Of a DNA stretch of 64,000 nt, positions 1 through 8,774 are shown one piece after another (the first letter of the stretch is position 1; the number at the start of each line of letters is the position of its first letter). The stretch covers positions 124,001 to 188,000 of the forward strand of contig CAXBLA010000002.1 in the NCBI GenBank assembly GCA_963976625.1, read 5' to 3'. The translations under genes were made by a program, and so were the position numbers. A model generated the notes under the pieces. It was not told the origin of the DNA, searched no databases, and saw only the letters and a program-made list of their open reading frames with translations. The stretch is from UBA1924 sp963976625 (GTDB taxonomy: Bacteria > Planctomycetota > Phycisphaerae > Phycisphaerales > UBA1924).

Positions 1-1
1 G

Positions 2-514
2 GTCGCCAAGCGCCTGCGGGCCCAGTCCGAGACGGCGAGCATGCCGATCATCATGCTCACTGCACGATCTGAGGAAGCCGACGAGCTCGAAGCGCTGGGC
101 GCGGGGGCGGATGACTACATCACCAAGCCATTCTCGATGCAGGTGCTGCGGGCACGGATCCACGCACTGACCCGGCGGACCTCATCGACCAAGGGCGAGC
201 GTCAGTCCGTGCTGAGCATGGGTCCGATCAGCATCGACTTCGACGAGCACCGCGCCACCGTCGACGGCAAGACCATCCAGCTCACCATCACCGAGTTCCG
301 CCTGCTGTGCGCCCTGATCAGCAATCCTTCGAAGGTGCTCTCGCGCCCGGCGCTGATCTCTAATGCCATCGGGCCCGGGGTGGCCGTGACTGAGCGGACG
401 ATCGATGTGCATGTGACGGCGATCCGCAAAAAAATCGCCCCGTACTCGGCGATGATCTCCACCGTCCGCGGCGTGGGCTACCGGGCGGACCTGCTGGCGA
501 GCGTAGAAGGCTAA
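2..514 (+). CDS. OmpR/PhoB-family response regulator (5' truncated by window edge)
   Basis: The reading frame is open from base 2, so the gene starts before the window. The visible part is the end of a receiver domain: a beta-4 strand with the conserved Thr (PIIMLTAR), then the GADDY-TKPF motif whose Lys is the conserved beta-5 residue. A winged-helix DNA-binding domain follows (ITEFRLLCAL recognition region, GVGYRAD wing). The phosphoacceptor Asp lies upstream of the window. The histidine kinase begins 9 bp downstream, so the two are almost certainly a cognate pair. The PhoB/PhoR type is an inference from architecture; the target regulon is unknown. Confidence 0.93.
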   Translation, partial: VAKRLRAQSETASMPIIMLTARSEEADELEALGAGADDYITKPFSMQVLRARIHALTRRTSSTKGERQSVLSMGPISIDFDEHRATVDGKTIQLTITEFRLLCALISNPSKVLSRPALISNAIGPGVAVTERTIDVHVTAIRKKIAPYSAMISTVRGVGYRADLLASVEG

Positions 515-523
515 GCTCTGTCT

Positions 524-1873
524 ATGAGCGGGCCAACACGATCAGAAGCCAATGCACAAACCGTCTGGGCGATCTTGGTCGTTTCGCTCTTGGCATGCGC
601 GATCGGGTACATCATCGCGCCGTGGCTGGCAAGCCTGATCCTTGCGCTCGCGCTCATTGTGCTCTCGCTGCGGGCGACCAAGGATACGGCACGCACGCAG
701 CACCAGCGTCATGAGCTCGAGCAGACCCGCACCGACAGCAAGCGCGCCGAGCACAGCGCCTCGGCCCTGCGCAATGTGGTCAACGCAATGTACATCCCGA
801 TCCTGGTCACCGATCGCTGGGGCGAGATTGTGCATGTCAATCGGAGATCAGAAAGTATCCTGGGCATGGGCCAGAGCATGCTGGGTCGGCGGTTTGATGA
901 GATCATGCCTCAGGCGATGCTCCATGAGATCGAGACGCTCGCCCGAGCCAACGAGCCGGGCCACGCCCGATTGTCATTAGCGATCGCCGGCGAGATGCGC
1001 GAGTTCGATGTGTCGGCCGACCCGGTTTCGCTCGATGACTCGGACGCGCTGGGCGCGGTGCTGATGTTCCGCGATATCACCGAGCTCTCGCGGGCGATGA
1101 CGCTCAAGGCGGACTTTGTCGCCAACGCGAGCCATGAGCTGCGCACGCCCATCGCGTCGATCCAGGGCGCGATCGAGACCATGTCGGGCTTGGCCAAGGA
1201 CGACGAGAAGATGTCGGCCCGGCTCATGGAGATGATCGCGAGCAACGCGACGCGCCTCGAGCTGCTGGCTGGGGATCTGCTGGATCTCTCGCGGGCCGAA
1301 GCCGAGGACCAGCCACCGATTTTGGATCGTGTCGAGCTGCCCGAGCTGGTCGACAAAATGAGCGCGGGGCTCGAATCGATAGCCGGTCGGCGGTCGATCG
1401 GGATCGTCACGCGGATCGACGACGGGCTCGATGCGATCGCATCCGACCGGACGCTGGCGGGGTTGATCCTGCGGAACCTGATGGGCAACGCGGTGAAGTT
1501 CGCCCACGAGGGCACGGATGTACGCGTCGAGATCGAGCGGGCGGACATCGCCCTCGATCGCACCGCGCCGATCCCGGCGGGGCTCGAACACGAGACCGGG
1601 ATCCGGATCCGGGTGATCGACCGGGGCGTGGGCATCCCGATGGCCCAGCAGCAGCGGGTCTTTGAGCGGTTCTACCAGGTCGATGACGCGCGGACGGGCT
1701 CGGGGGCCAAGCGAGGAACGGGGCTGGGCTTGGCGATTGTCAAGCACGCGAGCCGAAGGCTTGGCGGGTCGGTTCGGCTCGAGAGTGTGCATCAAGAGGG
1801 CACGACGGTGACGGTGGAGCTGCCGCGCTGTGCGTATGACGCGAGCACCGATACCGCCCCTGAACCTAGATAA
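524..1873 (+). CDS. PhoR-like sensor histidine kinase with PAS domain
   Basis: 449 aa. Two adjacent membrane segments (about residues 13-48) are followed by a short coiled linker, a PAS domain (about 85-190, starting MYIPILVTD) and a HisKA domain with phospho-acceptor His204 in NASHELRTP. The HATPase domain shows an N box (LILRNLMGNAVKF, about 315-327), G1 (DRGVGIP) and G2 (GTGLGLAIVKH, about 398-408). No sizeable periplasmic sensor loop is present, so the signal is probably read in the membrane or by the PAS domain, as in PhoR. It lies 9 bp after the response regulator gene. The Shine-Dalgarno is weak (AAGG), suggesting translational coupling. Confidence 0.93.
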   Translation: MSGPTRSEANAQTVWAILVVSLLACAIGYIIAPWLASLILALALIVLSLRATKDTARTQHQRHELEQTRTDSKRAEHSASALRNVVNAMYIPILVTDRWGEIVHVNRRSESILGMGQSMLGRRFDEIMPQAMLHEIETLARANEPGHARLSLAIAGEMREFDVSADPVSLDDSDALGAVLMFRDITELSRAMTLKADFVANASHELRTPIASIQGAIETMSGLAKDDEKMSARLMEMIASNATRLELLAGDLLDLSRAEAEDQPPILDRVELPELVDKMSAGLESIAGRRSIGIVTRIDDGLDAIASDRTLAGLILRNLMGNAVKFAHEGTDVRVEIERADIALDRTAPIPAGLEHETGIRIRVIDRGVGIPMAQQQRVFERFYQVDDARTGSGAKRGTGLGLAIVKHASRRLGGSVRLESVHQEGTTVTVELPRCAYDASTDTAPEPR

Positions 1874-2124
1874 TCGGTGCCCAATATGCGAATTATGGGT
1901 CTTGATGCGCGGATTCTGCTGAGCGGACGCGTTGATCGGGTCGATCTTTCTGATGCACCGCGCTGGCACAGGGCCAGAATCGCTTCTTCCGGGTTTGGGC
2001 TGTGATGGCTGTTATCATTGAGAGCGGGCATCGCGATCCTTCGAGAGCTGGATCACCCGTATGACTCACTCCGATTGTTTGAGCCAGATAGCACAGGCAG
2101 ATCGCACAGGCAACAAAGTTCACC

Positions 2125-4680
2125 ATGGCCAAAGACGGACCAAAGACCAGCACCAAGCCCTCGACCAAGTCGAGCACGAAGCCTGCGAGCAAGGCGAGCG
2201 CGAAATCTTCGCGCCGGACCGTCGTGCAGATCCAGGGCAAATCGATCAAGCAGCAGCTTGCCGACCTGATCGCCAACCCGACGCTGTTCTGGGGGGTGCT
2301 CGCGTACCTGCTCTTTGTGCTCGTGGTCGGATCGACGATGTACTGGACGCGCGGGGCGACCAAGGTGGACATCGGGCAGATCATGCGCGAGACGCGCTCG
2401 TCGCGGGTGGAGTTTAACACCGAGGATGTGCAGCAGACGCAGATGCACCGCGAGGCCGCCCGGATCAGTGTGCCCCGGGTGTACAGCGCGGACATCACGG
2501 TGCTCGAAGAGATCCGCTCGGACCTGCTTAACCTGCCCAAGACACTGGCGGGTGTGGGCTCGCTGGATCAGGTGGCGCGCGATATCCGTGTGCGGTTCGG
2601 GCTCAACGAGAGCGCGTTTATCTCGCTGAGCGCGATCGCCAACGACGATGCGCTCTTCGCCCAGTGGACCCAGCGCGTCACCCGGCTCAACGACATCCTG
2701 CGTCGGCGCCCCATGCTCAACCGGATGGCGTGGCAGAACGCGACCCAAGACGGGCAGAACACACAGATCGAGCTGCGTTTCCCGGTGCTGGGCCCGAGCG
2801 ATCAATCGCAATCGAGCACCGTCGAGCTGATCAGCAGGGACGACACGATCAATATTGATAAGTCTGATCAGCTCGCCGCCGAGCTCGCGCGGATTGTTCG
2901 GATCTCGGGCTTCAAAGCCCCAGGCGACGATGTGGTCCAGAACCGTTTGCTCAACGATCCGCGTCCGAGCTTTGCCTACGACGCGACGGCCACCACCCAA
3001 GCGATGGACGAGGCGTCGGCGAAGATCCCGCCCGTTCGGCGGACAATCACCATCGGGCAGCGGTTGTTCTCGCGTGGCGATGTGCTCGAGCAATCCGCCC
3101 TCGAACTGGTGATCCAAGAGAACAACGAGTACAAATCACAGAACGCCAACACCGCGCGCATGTGGCTGGGGCTGCTCTCGACCTTCGGCATGGTGGGCGC
3201 ACTCGGGCTCTTGCTCAGCGGGTACATCACCCGCTACTGCCCCAGGATCGCCCGCAAGCCCGCACGCATCGGGTGGATGACCGGGATGATCACGACCGTG
3301 ATCGTGTGCGCGTGCGTGCTGAGTCTCGTGGATCCGCGGCTGATCTGGCTGGGCTCGATCACACCGGTCGTGCTCATCGCGGTGCTGATCTCGATCGCCT
3401 ACGACCAACGCACCGCCTTGGCGATCACCGGCGTCACCGCCTTGATCGTCGCGATGTCGCTGAAAATGCACACGGGGCTTTTAGCGATCATGCTCATCGG
3501 GATCGCGGGCTCGATCGCCCAGCTCGATGATCTGCGTGAACGCCGAACGCTGATCCGGATGTCGATCACCATCGCCTTGGCGCTTGGGCTCTCGGCGATG
3601 CTCGATCAGTTGATCTCGCTGCCGACGATCGGGGCGGATGGCAAGACGGTCATGCTCGCGATCCTGGGCGCGGGTGCCCAATCGTTCATCGCGGGCTTGC
3701 TCGTTGGCGGGATCGGGCTGTTTATCTTGCCGTTCATCGAGCGGATGTTTGATATCACGACGGGCATGACACTCATCGAGCTGCGCGACCCCAAGCAGCC
3801 GATCCTGCGCGAGCTCCAGCAGCGGGCGCCGGGGACCTACAACCATTCGCTCAATGTGGCGTCGATCGCCGAGAGCGCGGCCGAGAGCATCGGGGCCGAT
3901 GCGCTGCTGACCTATGTCGGGTGCTTATACCACGACATCGGGAAGATGAACAAGCCGATGTACTTTATTGAGAATCAGTCGGGCGGGCCCAACAAGCACG
4001 ACAAGCTCACGCCGGCGATGTCGCTGCTGGTGATCGTCGGGCATGTCAAGGACGGCTCGGAGATGGCCCGCGAGCACGGGCTGCCCAAATCACTGCGTCA
4101 CTTCATCGAAGCCCATCACGGGACAACGCTGGTCGAATATTTCTATCGGCGGGCCCGCGAGCAGGCGTCGCAGGTGGACGAGGAGCGGAGCGCGGAGCAG
4201 ATTCTGCAGGAAGCCGCGGACCAGCTGCCCGATGAGGTGGACTATCGCTACCCGGGCCCGCGCCCGGCGACCAAAGAGGTCGCGATCACGATGCTCTCCG
4301 ATGCGGTGGAGAGCGCGACGCGCACGCTCACCGATCCAACGCCGGCCCGCATCGACGCGCTGGTGCGCTCACTGGCGAACAAGCGTTTGATGGATGGGCA
4401 GTTCGACGAGTGCGACCTGACCTTCCGTGAGCTGAGCACGATCTGCGAGTCGATCTCGAAGACCGTCGCGAGTATCTACCACGGGCGGATCCGCTATGCC
4501 CAGGACGAGGGCGGCGCGAGCAAGGGCGAGAAGTCGAAAGCGAAGGAAAAGGATCAAGACAAGCCCAAGGGTGAGGAGAAAGCCTCGGCCAAGGACCAGA
4601 AGAAGCCCGATGGCGATGGTGATGGCAATGCTGATTCGGGTCCAAACTCAGACTCGGGCAACTCCCCCGCGACCGATTAA
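2125..4680 (+). CDS. pgpH: 7TM-HD family phosphodiesterase (PgpH/YqfF type), probable c-di-AMP hydrolase
   Basis: 851 aa. Basic Ser/Lys-rich N-terminus, first membrane helix (about 53-73), long extracytoplasmic 7TMR-HDED domain (about 80-340), a block of seven membrane helices (about 345-555) and a cytoplasmic HD domain. The HD domain contains RAPGTYNHSLNVA, the metal-binding pair His603-Asp604 in YHDIGKMNKP and a later EAHHGT. This is the family architecture of enzymes that degrade cyclic di-AMP to pApA. The last 55 or so residues are a low-complexity Lys/Glu/Asp/Gly tail not typical of the family. A diadenylate cyclase gene at 35.0-36.0 kb supports the c-di-AMP assignment. The gene is convergent with a small membrane-protein gene 5 bp away. 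Confidence 0.9.
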   Translation: MAKDGPKTSTKPSTKSSTKPASKASAKSSRRTVVQIQGKSIKQQLADLIANPTLFWGVLAYLLFVLVVGSTMYWTRGATKVDIGQIMRETRSSRVEFNTEDVQQTQMHREAARISVPRVYSADITVLEEIRSDLLNLPKTLAGVGSLDQVARDIRVRFGLNESAFISLSAIANDDALFAQWTQRVTRLNDILRRRPMLNRMAWQNATQDGQNTQIELRFPVLGPSDQSQSSTVELISRDDTINIDKSDQLAAELARIVRISGFKAPGDDVVQNRLLNDPRPSFAYDATATTQAMDEASAKIPPVRRTITIGQRLFSRGDVLEQSALELVIQENNEYKSQNANTARMWLGLLSTFGMVGALGLLLSGYITRYCPRIARKPARIGWMTGMITTVIVCACVLSLVDPRLIWLGSITPVVLIAVLISIAYDQRTALAITGVTALIVAMSLKMHTGLLAIMLIGIAGSIAQLDDLRERRTLIRMSITIALALGLSAMLDQLISLPTIGADGKTVMLAILGAGAQSFIAGLLVGGIGLFILPFIERMFDITTGMTLIELRDPKQPILRELQQRAPGTYNHSLNVASIAESAAESIGADALLTYVGCLYHDIGKMNKPMYFIENQSGGPNKHDKLTPAMSLLVIVGHVKDGSEMAREHGLPKSLRHFIEAHHGTTLVEYFYRRAREQASQVDEERSAEQILQEAADQLPDEVDYRYPGPRPATKEVAITMLSDAVESATRTLTDPTPARIDALVRSLANKRLMDGQFDECDLTFRELSTICESISKTVASIYHGRIRYAQDEGGASKGEKSKAKEKDQDKPKGEEKASAKDQKKPDGDGDGNADSGPNSDSGNSPATD

Positions 4681-4685
4681 ACCGA

Positions 4686-4835
4686 CTACTTCTTACGCGA
4701 CTTGTGCTGTGTCTTGCTCGATTTCATCGAGCCTGTTTTGTGCTTGGTGCCCATCTCGGTGAACATGGCGATCACGAGGATGATGGTGCCGATGACGACG
4801 AGCAGAAGGATCGAGATGAGTAACCATTGGGGCAT
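4686..4835 (-). CDS. small single-pass membrane protein, unknown function
   Basis: 49 aa. The chosen ATG has an AGGAG 8 bp upstream; the longer in-frame extension has no such site. A single strongly hydrophobic helix (about residues 3-26) is followed by a Lys/Ser-rich basic tail ending KSRKK, giving N-out or N-in topology with a positively charged cytoplasmic tail likely. No family recognised. It stands alone between pgpH (convergent) and ssrA (divergent). Confidence 0.6.
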   Translation of the reverse strand: MPQWLLISILLLVVIGTIILVIAMFTEMGTKHKTGSMKSSKTQHKSRKK

Positions 4836-5045
4836 GTATGGGCTCCTAGGGTGATTGACCAGCCGCGAGGATAGCAGAAAAACCAGCGTTTGCAAGGGCT
4901 CAGCGGGGATCGTTGAACCCGGGATTGCTCGGGTGCGTATGTATATCAGCCGACCGGGTCGTGCGAACGGGCCGATGGGCGCATAGAATAGTGGGTGACC
5001 AACTGTTCTCGGCGTGTGTCGGGTTTGGTTGGTCGATAGATTTCC

Positions 5046-5394
5046 GGGGCCGATATGGCATTCGACCGGATAGGGAAGGCTTTATGTGGCGAGTCGAGGA
5101 GCGTGTTAGCCTCGTAAAAAGTACGCAAAAACTTATCTGCAGAACCGCAGTACGCACTCGCAGCCTGATTGGCTACGGATCATGGGCTTGACGCTCGATA
5201 GAGCCCATGATCACGATTATCGAGCTGGTCAACACCTGGTGTCTCTTGGGGTGTTGGCGAGGAGGTTTCGAGGGGCTGGGCCGAAGCACAGGGTGTCATT
5301 CCCCGGTGTCAGGTCGAGATTAAACGAATGACTACACTCGTAGAGGCATTTTGCTGACTATCCCGGCACGGGGGTTCGATTCCCCCCGGCTCCA
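5046..5394 (+). ncRNA. ssrA: transfer-messenger RNA (tmRNA)
   Basis: The 5' end GGGGCCG (5046-5052) pairs over 7 bp with CGGCTCC (5387-5393), including one G-U, to form the acceptor stem. The T arm GGGGG-TTCGATT-CCCCC occupies 5370-5386, and A5394 is the discriminator. CCA is not encoded. The 5' GGCATTCGACC block resembles the conserved tmRNA tRNA-like start. A tag reading frame ends ...SAEPQYALAA with a TGA stop at 5166-5168, matching the usual ALAA degradation tag. The exact resume codon is uncertain (around 5124-5130). Role: rescue of stalled ribosomes with SmpB. It appears to be one-piece, not permuted. Confidence 0.95.
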
Positions 5395-5465
5395 TTTGAT
5401 ACGCATGCTCTTTTTAGTTTGAGCAAGACAGAGCATGCACCTTGCAGCATGCCTCCATGTATAAA

Positions 5466-5495
5466 TCGCCCGCTCGGAGTTTTCCGAGCGGGCGA
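5466..5495 (-). terminator. rho-independent terminator of the azoR operon
   Basis: A 13-bp perfect stem (5466-5478 with 5483-5495) with a 4-nt loop. On the minus strand it is followed by TTTAT. It sits 17 bp beyond the azoR stop, closing the leftward operon. Confidence 0.75.
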
Positions 5496-5511
5496 CAGAG
5501 AGGTAGTGGGC

Positions 5512-6177
5512 TCATGGGGTTCGCCTTGCGGCTGCGAGACGGGATCCGAGTTCAGCTGCGTCATGGAGCGCTTGCTCGCGCGAGCGATGGTGCCGTTCGT
5601 CGTCGAACTCTTGGTACTCCGAGGCGATCTCGTAGATGTCCCTCGCCGTAATGCCGAGCAGGCGCGTGGCAATAGTCAATAGGTGTGGGTTTAAGTGATT
5701 CCACCCGTCGCGAATGCCGCCCGGCTCGAATCCGAACTCGCCTCTGGAGGATAATACGACAAGCGACTTGCCGCGGAGTGTGCTTTGGATCGGGAAGTCT
5801 CCCCGTTGAAGGTCGAATGAGAATGTCTCGCCGGGCCGGATGATCTGATCAATCCATGCTTTCAGGGAGGCGGGGAGTCCGTAGTTGTAGAGCGGCGCAC
5901 CGAGCACAAGAACATCAGCTCGTCGCACCTCGTCGATGAGGGTCATTGATTCTGCGAGCGCGTCATTCATCTCCTGAGAACGATTTTCGGGCTGTGTGAA
6001 TCCCGCACGGATCGATGTTTCACTCACGATAGATGGCGGTTGGCGGCCGACATCTCTGGCGAATACCAGCGCATCTGGTTCGCTTGTGCGCCATCCTTCG
6101 ATGAACCGGTCGGCCATCTGACGGGTGATCGAACGATCAAGGCGTGCGCTTGCATCAACACGCAGCAGGACAGTCAT
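5512..6177 (-). CDS. azoR: FMN-dependent NADH-azoreductase / quinone reductase
   Basis: 221 aa flavodoxin-like fold. The N-terminal strand with a DASAR-type phosphate loop and the APLYNYGLPASLKAWID segment are the FMN-binding signatures of the AzoR/AcpD family. RGEFGFEPGG follows where the family has its second loop. The start was placed at the ATG at 6177 because AAGGAG precedes it; an open extension upstream is untranslated-looking sequence. Family members reduce azo dyes and quinones with two-electron transfer from NADH and protect against thiol-reactive quinones. It is the last gene of a leftward set with OsmC, isochorismatase-YHS, SnoaL-like and AhpD-like genes under likely TetR control. 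Confidence 0.88.
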   Translation of the reverse strand: MTVLLRVDASARLDRSITRQMADRFIEGWRTSEPDALVFARDVGRQPPSIVSETSIRAGFTQPENRSQEMNDALAESMTLIDEVRRADVLVLGAPLYNYGLPASLKAWIDQIIRPGETFSFDLQRGDFPIQSTLRGKSLVVLSSRGEFGFEPGGIRDGWNHLNPHLLTIATRLLGITARDIYEIASEYQEFDDERHHRSREQALHDAAELGSRLAAARRTP

Positions 6178-6256
6178 GATGGAGCTCCTTTTAAATAGGG
6201 ACATTTCGCGTATGGGGTTATGAACTGGTCGCCATGTCACGACGACGTGCAGATAT

Positions 6257-6706
6257 TCACGCCGTTCTGATCTGAATCTCAGACAACAGCGAACGCTGAA
6301 CCGGGCAGCGGTCAGCGATCTCCATGAGACGAGAACGCTGCTCCTCATCGAGGTCGCCTTGGAGTTCGAGCCGCTTGGTGATCCGAAGCACGGGTCCGCT
6401 TGCCATTTCACAGTCGGGGCAGTCTTCCGCGTGTATACGGTCTTGGCTGAGATTGACCGAGACTCCGGTCAACGGCCAGCCCTTCCGGTCGGCGTACATC
6501 CGAGTAGTCATGACCACGCACGTACCAAGGGAAGCCAATAGCAACTCGTATGGAGACGGTCCGGAATCTGTGCCGCCCAAGGTCTGGGGCTCGTCGGCCC
6601 AGAGTGAATGACCCCTTACGCGGACCTGAGAAGCGTAACCCGATTGGGCACTGGTCACAGCGACCAAGGGTGTGTCCGTAGTGCTCTTGCTGGATTCCGA
6701 TTTCAT
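6257..6706 (-). CDS. OsmC/Ohr family peroxiredoxin-like protein
   Basis: 149 aa. The start at 6706 is chosen for the AAAGGAA Shine-Dalgarno. Family hallmarks are the SPYELLLASLGTCVVMTTRMYA helix with the first redox Cys, and a second Cys in the C-terminal DRCPVQRSL motif. The arrangement resembles YhfA/OsmC-like proteins more than Ohr. Such proteins reduce organic hydroperoxides or handle thiol electrophiles. It lies 79 bp upstream of azoR on the same strand. A CPDCE motif (about residues 97-101) adds two further cysteines. Confidence 0.85.
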   Translation of the reverse strand: MKSESSKSTTDTPLVAVTSAQSGYASQVRVRGHSLWADEPQTLGGTDSGPSPYELLLASLGTCVVMTTRMYADRKGWPLTGVSVNLSQDRIHAEDCPDCEMASGPVLRITKRLELQGDLDEEQRSRLMEIADRCPVQRSLLSEIQIRTA

Positions 6707-6846
6707 GGCAGTTCCTTTCTGGTGGGGCTCAGCCACACAAGTTTTGAGTGGGTCCCTGAAGGTCCCGTCCGTGCTCGTCTGTGAATCAGCCGACGAGGTG
6801 TGTCCACCCCGTCGGCCGAATGGGGAAAGAGAAGCGGTTCTGCGAT

Positions 6847-8070
6847 CTATTCGGCGTGCTCGCTGAAGAGGGTTGGCCATTTTGTGTTGGCCTTGGCAAC
6901 GCTCCCATTGAAGTCATCATTGAACTTCTCGAGGATTTGGGCGTTCACATTTAGGTAGAGCTTCCCGTTGCGGACCTGGGCGGTGGTGATATCGACGGGG
7001 AGCAGGATCCCGAGCGAGACGCCGTAGGCGCAGAAGCCGCCGTACTGCGGGGCGTATCGGTCTGGGTTGGAAACAAACTCGGCCTTGCTCTGCTCGTCGG
7101 CGAAGAGGTAAGTCGCACCGGCGTGCTGTGCGCGGATCATCGGCGAGCCGTTCTTGGGTTCGCCGTGCGAAAAGAACGAGACGGGATCAAAGCCCGCCAG
7201 GGCGATGTCGCTAGCACCTGACACATTCACGAGCTCGCCTTTGGCGGCGGCGATCTTGGCGACCGCTTCTTCGGTGCTCCAGACATCGCTAGCGATCATG
7301 CGGTAGTTGACAAACGCGGCTTCGAATCCGTCGTAGCCCGGGAGCTTGGCGGCCGCCGTCGCGTCGGAGACCACGACGACCTCGAACCCGTCTTCGATCA
7401 GATCGCGCATGTGGGATTCGACGCAGAGATTCGCCGACATACCGGCGAGGACGATCTGGTTGATCCCCCGCTTGCGGAGCTGGAGCGCCAGGTCGTTGGA
7501 CTCGGGGCCGTAGACTTTGTGCGGGCCAACGATGACGGTCTCGCCATCGTTGATGTATGGCTTGTACTGCTCGAGCCAATCTGCGCCCGAGCCTTCGAGC
7601 TGATCAACATCCAACGGCCCATCGCGGTGGAACATGCCGATGTCGTGCATCAGGGTTTCGAGGGCACCTTCAAAGGCCCAATCGTGATCGTGCGGGTAGT
7701 AGTAATGCGGGCTGACCATGACCTGGGCATCGGCGTCTTTGGCTGCGCGGAAGAGGTGCCCGATATTGTCGACGGTGCCGTTCTCGGTGACGCTCTCACC
7801 CACGACGCCCCAGGTGACCCCATCGGGGCTCAAGAAATCGTTCTGTGGATCGATCACGACGACTGCGAAGTTTCCTCGCGAGAGTTCAACTCCCGGGCGG
7901 GGGATCGGCGCGTCGTCGCGGGGGCCGTCGATGTAATGGACATGCTCTGGCCCGTGCTCATGCATGTGGTGCTCTTCGCCCATCGTCTGCTGCGAGGCGC
8001 AGCCCATGGTGGTGGCGGCGCAAGCCGTGAGTGATGCGATCATGGTGGTTGTCATTGCGTGCGTAATCAT
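6847..8070 (-). CDS. exported isochorismatase-family cysteine hydrolase fused to a YHS domain
   Basis: 407 aa, AGGAG before the ATG. The N-terminus (1-28) is a signal peptide, possibly lipoprotein (LTAC, Cys17), although it lacks basic residues. A His-rich linker (33-46) follows. The isochorismatase-like domain (about 65-280) keeps the catalytic triad Asp74 (VIDPQNDF), Lys185 (GPHKVYG) and Cys216 (SANLCVESH). Residues 288-360 form a YHS-type domain (GFDPVSFF, then a GGFCAYG turn) of a kind often linked to metal binding or sensing. Substrate unknown; cysteine hydrolases of this family cleave amides or vinyl ethers. It is a middle gene of the TetR-linked operon. An exported isochorismatase-YHS fusion is an unusual combination. 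Confidence 0.85.
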   Translation of the reverse strand: MITHAMTTTMIASLTACAATTMGCASQQTMGEEHHMHEHGPEHVHYIDGPRDDAPIPRPGVELSRGNFAVVVIDPQNDFLSPDGVTWGVVGESVTENGTVDNIGHLFRAAKDADAQVMVSPHYYYPHDHDWAFEGALETLMHDIGMFHRDGPLDVDQLEGSGADWLEQYKPYINDGETVIVGPHKVYGPESNDLALQLRKRGINQIVLAGMSANLCVESHMRDLIEDGFEVVVVSDATAAAKLPGYDGFEAAFVNYRMIASDVWSTEEAVAKIAAAKGELVNVSGASDIALAGFDPVSFFSHGEPKNGSPMIRAQHAGATYLFADEQSKAEFVSNPDRYAPQYGGFCAYGVSLGILLPVDITTAQVRNGKLYLNVNAQILEKFNDDFNGSVAKANTKWPTLFSEHAE

Positions 8071-8155
8071 TTCGTCTCCTAGTAGGTATCGTTCCTGTGT
8101 ATGTACACTGTGCGGCTGCCCCCGAGAACCCCCCCGAGGCGCAGGTGGTTGATGT

Positions 8156-8662
8156 TTATTTCGTCTCGGGAATTCCTGGGTCGTCGATCGGGCGAGGCCC
8201 GGGCGCCGCCCAGCGGAATCGGCGTTGGCGCTCGTCGATCACGACATCGTTGATGCTCGCTTCTCGCCGACGCATGAGCCCGTGCTGATCAAACTCCCAC
8301 AGCTCGTTGCCGTAGCTGCGGAACCATTGCCCCGCGGCATCATGCCACTCGTACTGAAAACGGACACCGATCCGGTTCTCGCGGAAACCCCACAGGGCTT
8401 TGGCGAGCCGATACTCCTGCTCCCGGTTCCACTTCTCTTCGAGGAAGGACCGGATCTCATCACGCCCCTGGATAAACTGGTCGCGATTGCGCCACACGCT
8501 CTCGGGCGAGTAGGCGAGCGATACACGCTCTGGGTCGCGGCTGTTCCACGCATCCTCGGCGGCGCGCACTTTGGCGAGCGCGGTCTCGGGCGTGAAGGGC
8601 GGGATGAGTGAGCGCGGCGATGGCGCAGACGCCGAAGCGCCGTGGAGTTCTTCAGGGTTCAT
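8156..8662 (-). CDS. SnoaL-like (NTF2-fold) protein of the DUF1348 type
   Basis: 168 aa. A short disordered N-terminus is followed by PFTPETALAKVRAAEDAW, then SVWRNRDQFIQGRDEIRSF and a C-terminal NDVVIDE region. These are the recognisable blocks of the DUF1348 branch of the nuclear-transport-factor-2 fold, about 150 aa in relatives. Biochemical role unknown; the fold binds small hydrophobic ligands. It lies between the AhpD-like and isochorismatase genes on the same strand and probably belongs to their operon. Confidence 0.85.
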   Translation of the reverse strand: MNPEELHGASASAPSPRSLIPPFTPETALAKVRAAEDAWNSRDPERVSLAYSPESVWRNRDQFIQGRDEIRSFLEEKWNREQEYRLAKALWGFRENRIGVRFQYEWHDAAGQWFRSYGNELWEFDQHGLMRRREASINDVVIDERQRRFRWAAPGPRPIDDPGIPETK

Positions 8663-8774
8663 TTCAGGCTCTTTCTGCCTTCGATCTCAGTGAACGAGGG
8701 CGATAGATGTCAGTGGGTCATGCCGTGTCATGCCGGGTCGACATGGTTCATGGAGTTCATCGGCGTGATGCCAA

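Noticed and set aside
977..1969. 330-codon open frame antisense to the histidine kinase
   Set aside because: His/Arg/Pro-rich composition typical of a shadow frame; the kinase covers it fully.
4913..5191. 92-codon open frame overlapping the tmRNA
   Set aside because: Overlaps the structured tmRNA 5' half; no ribosome site.
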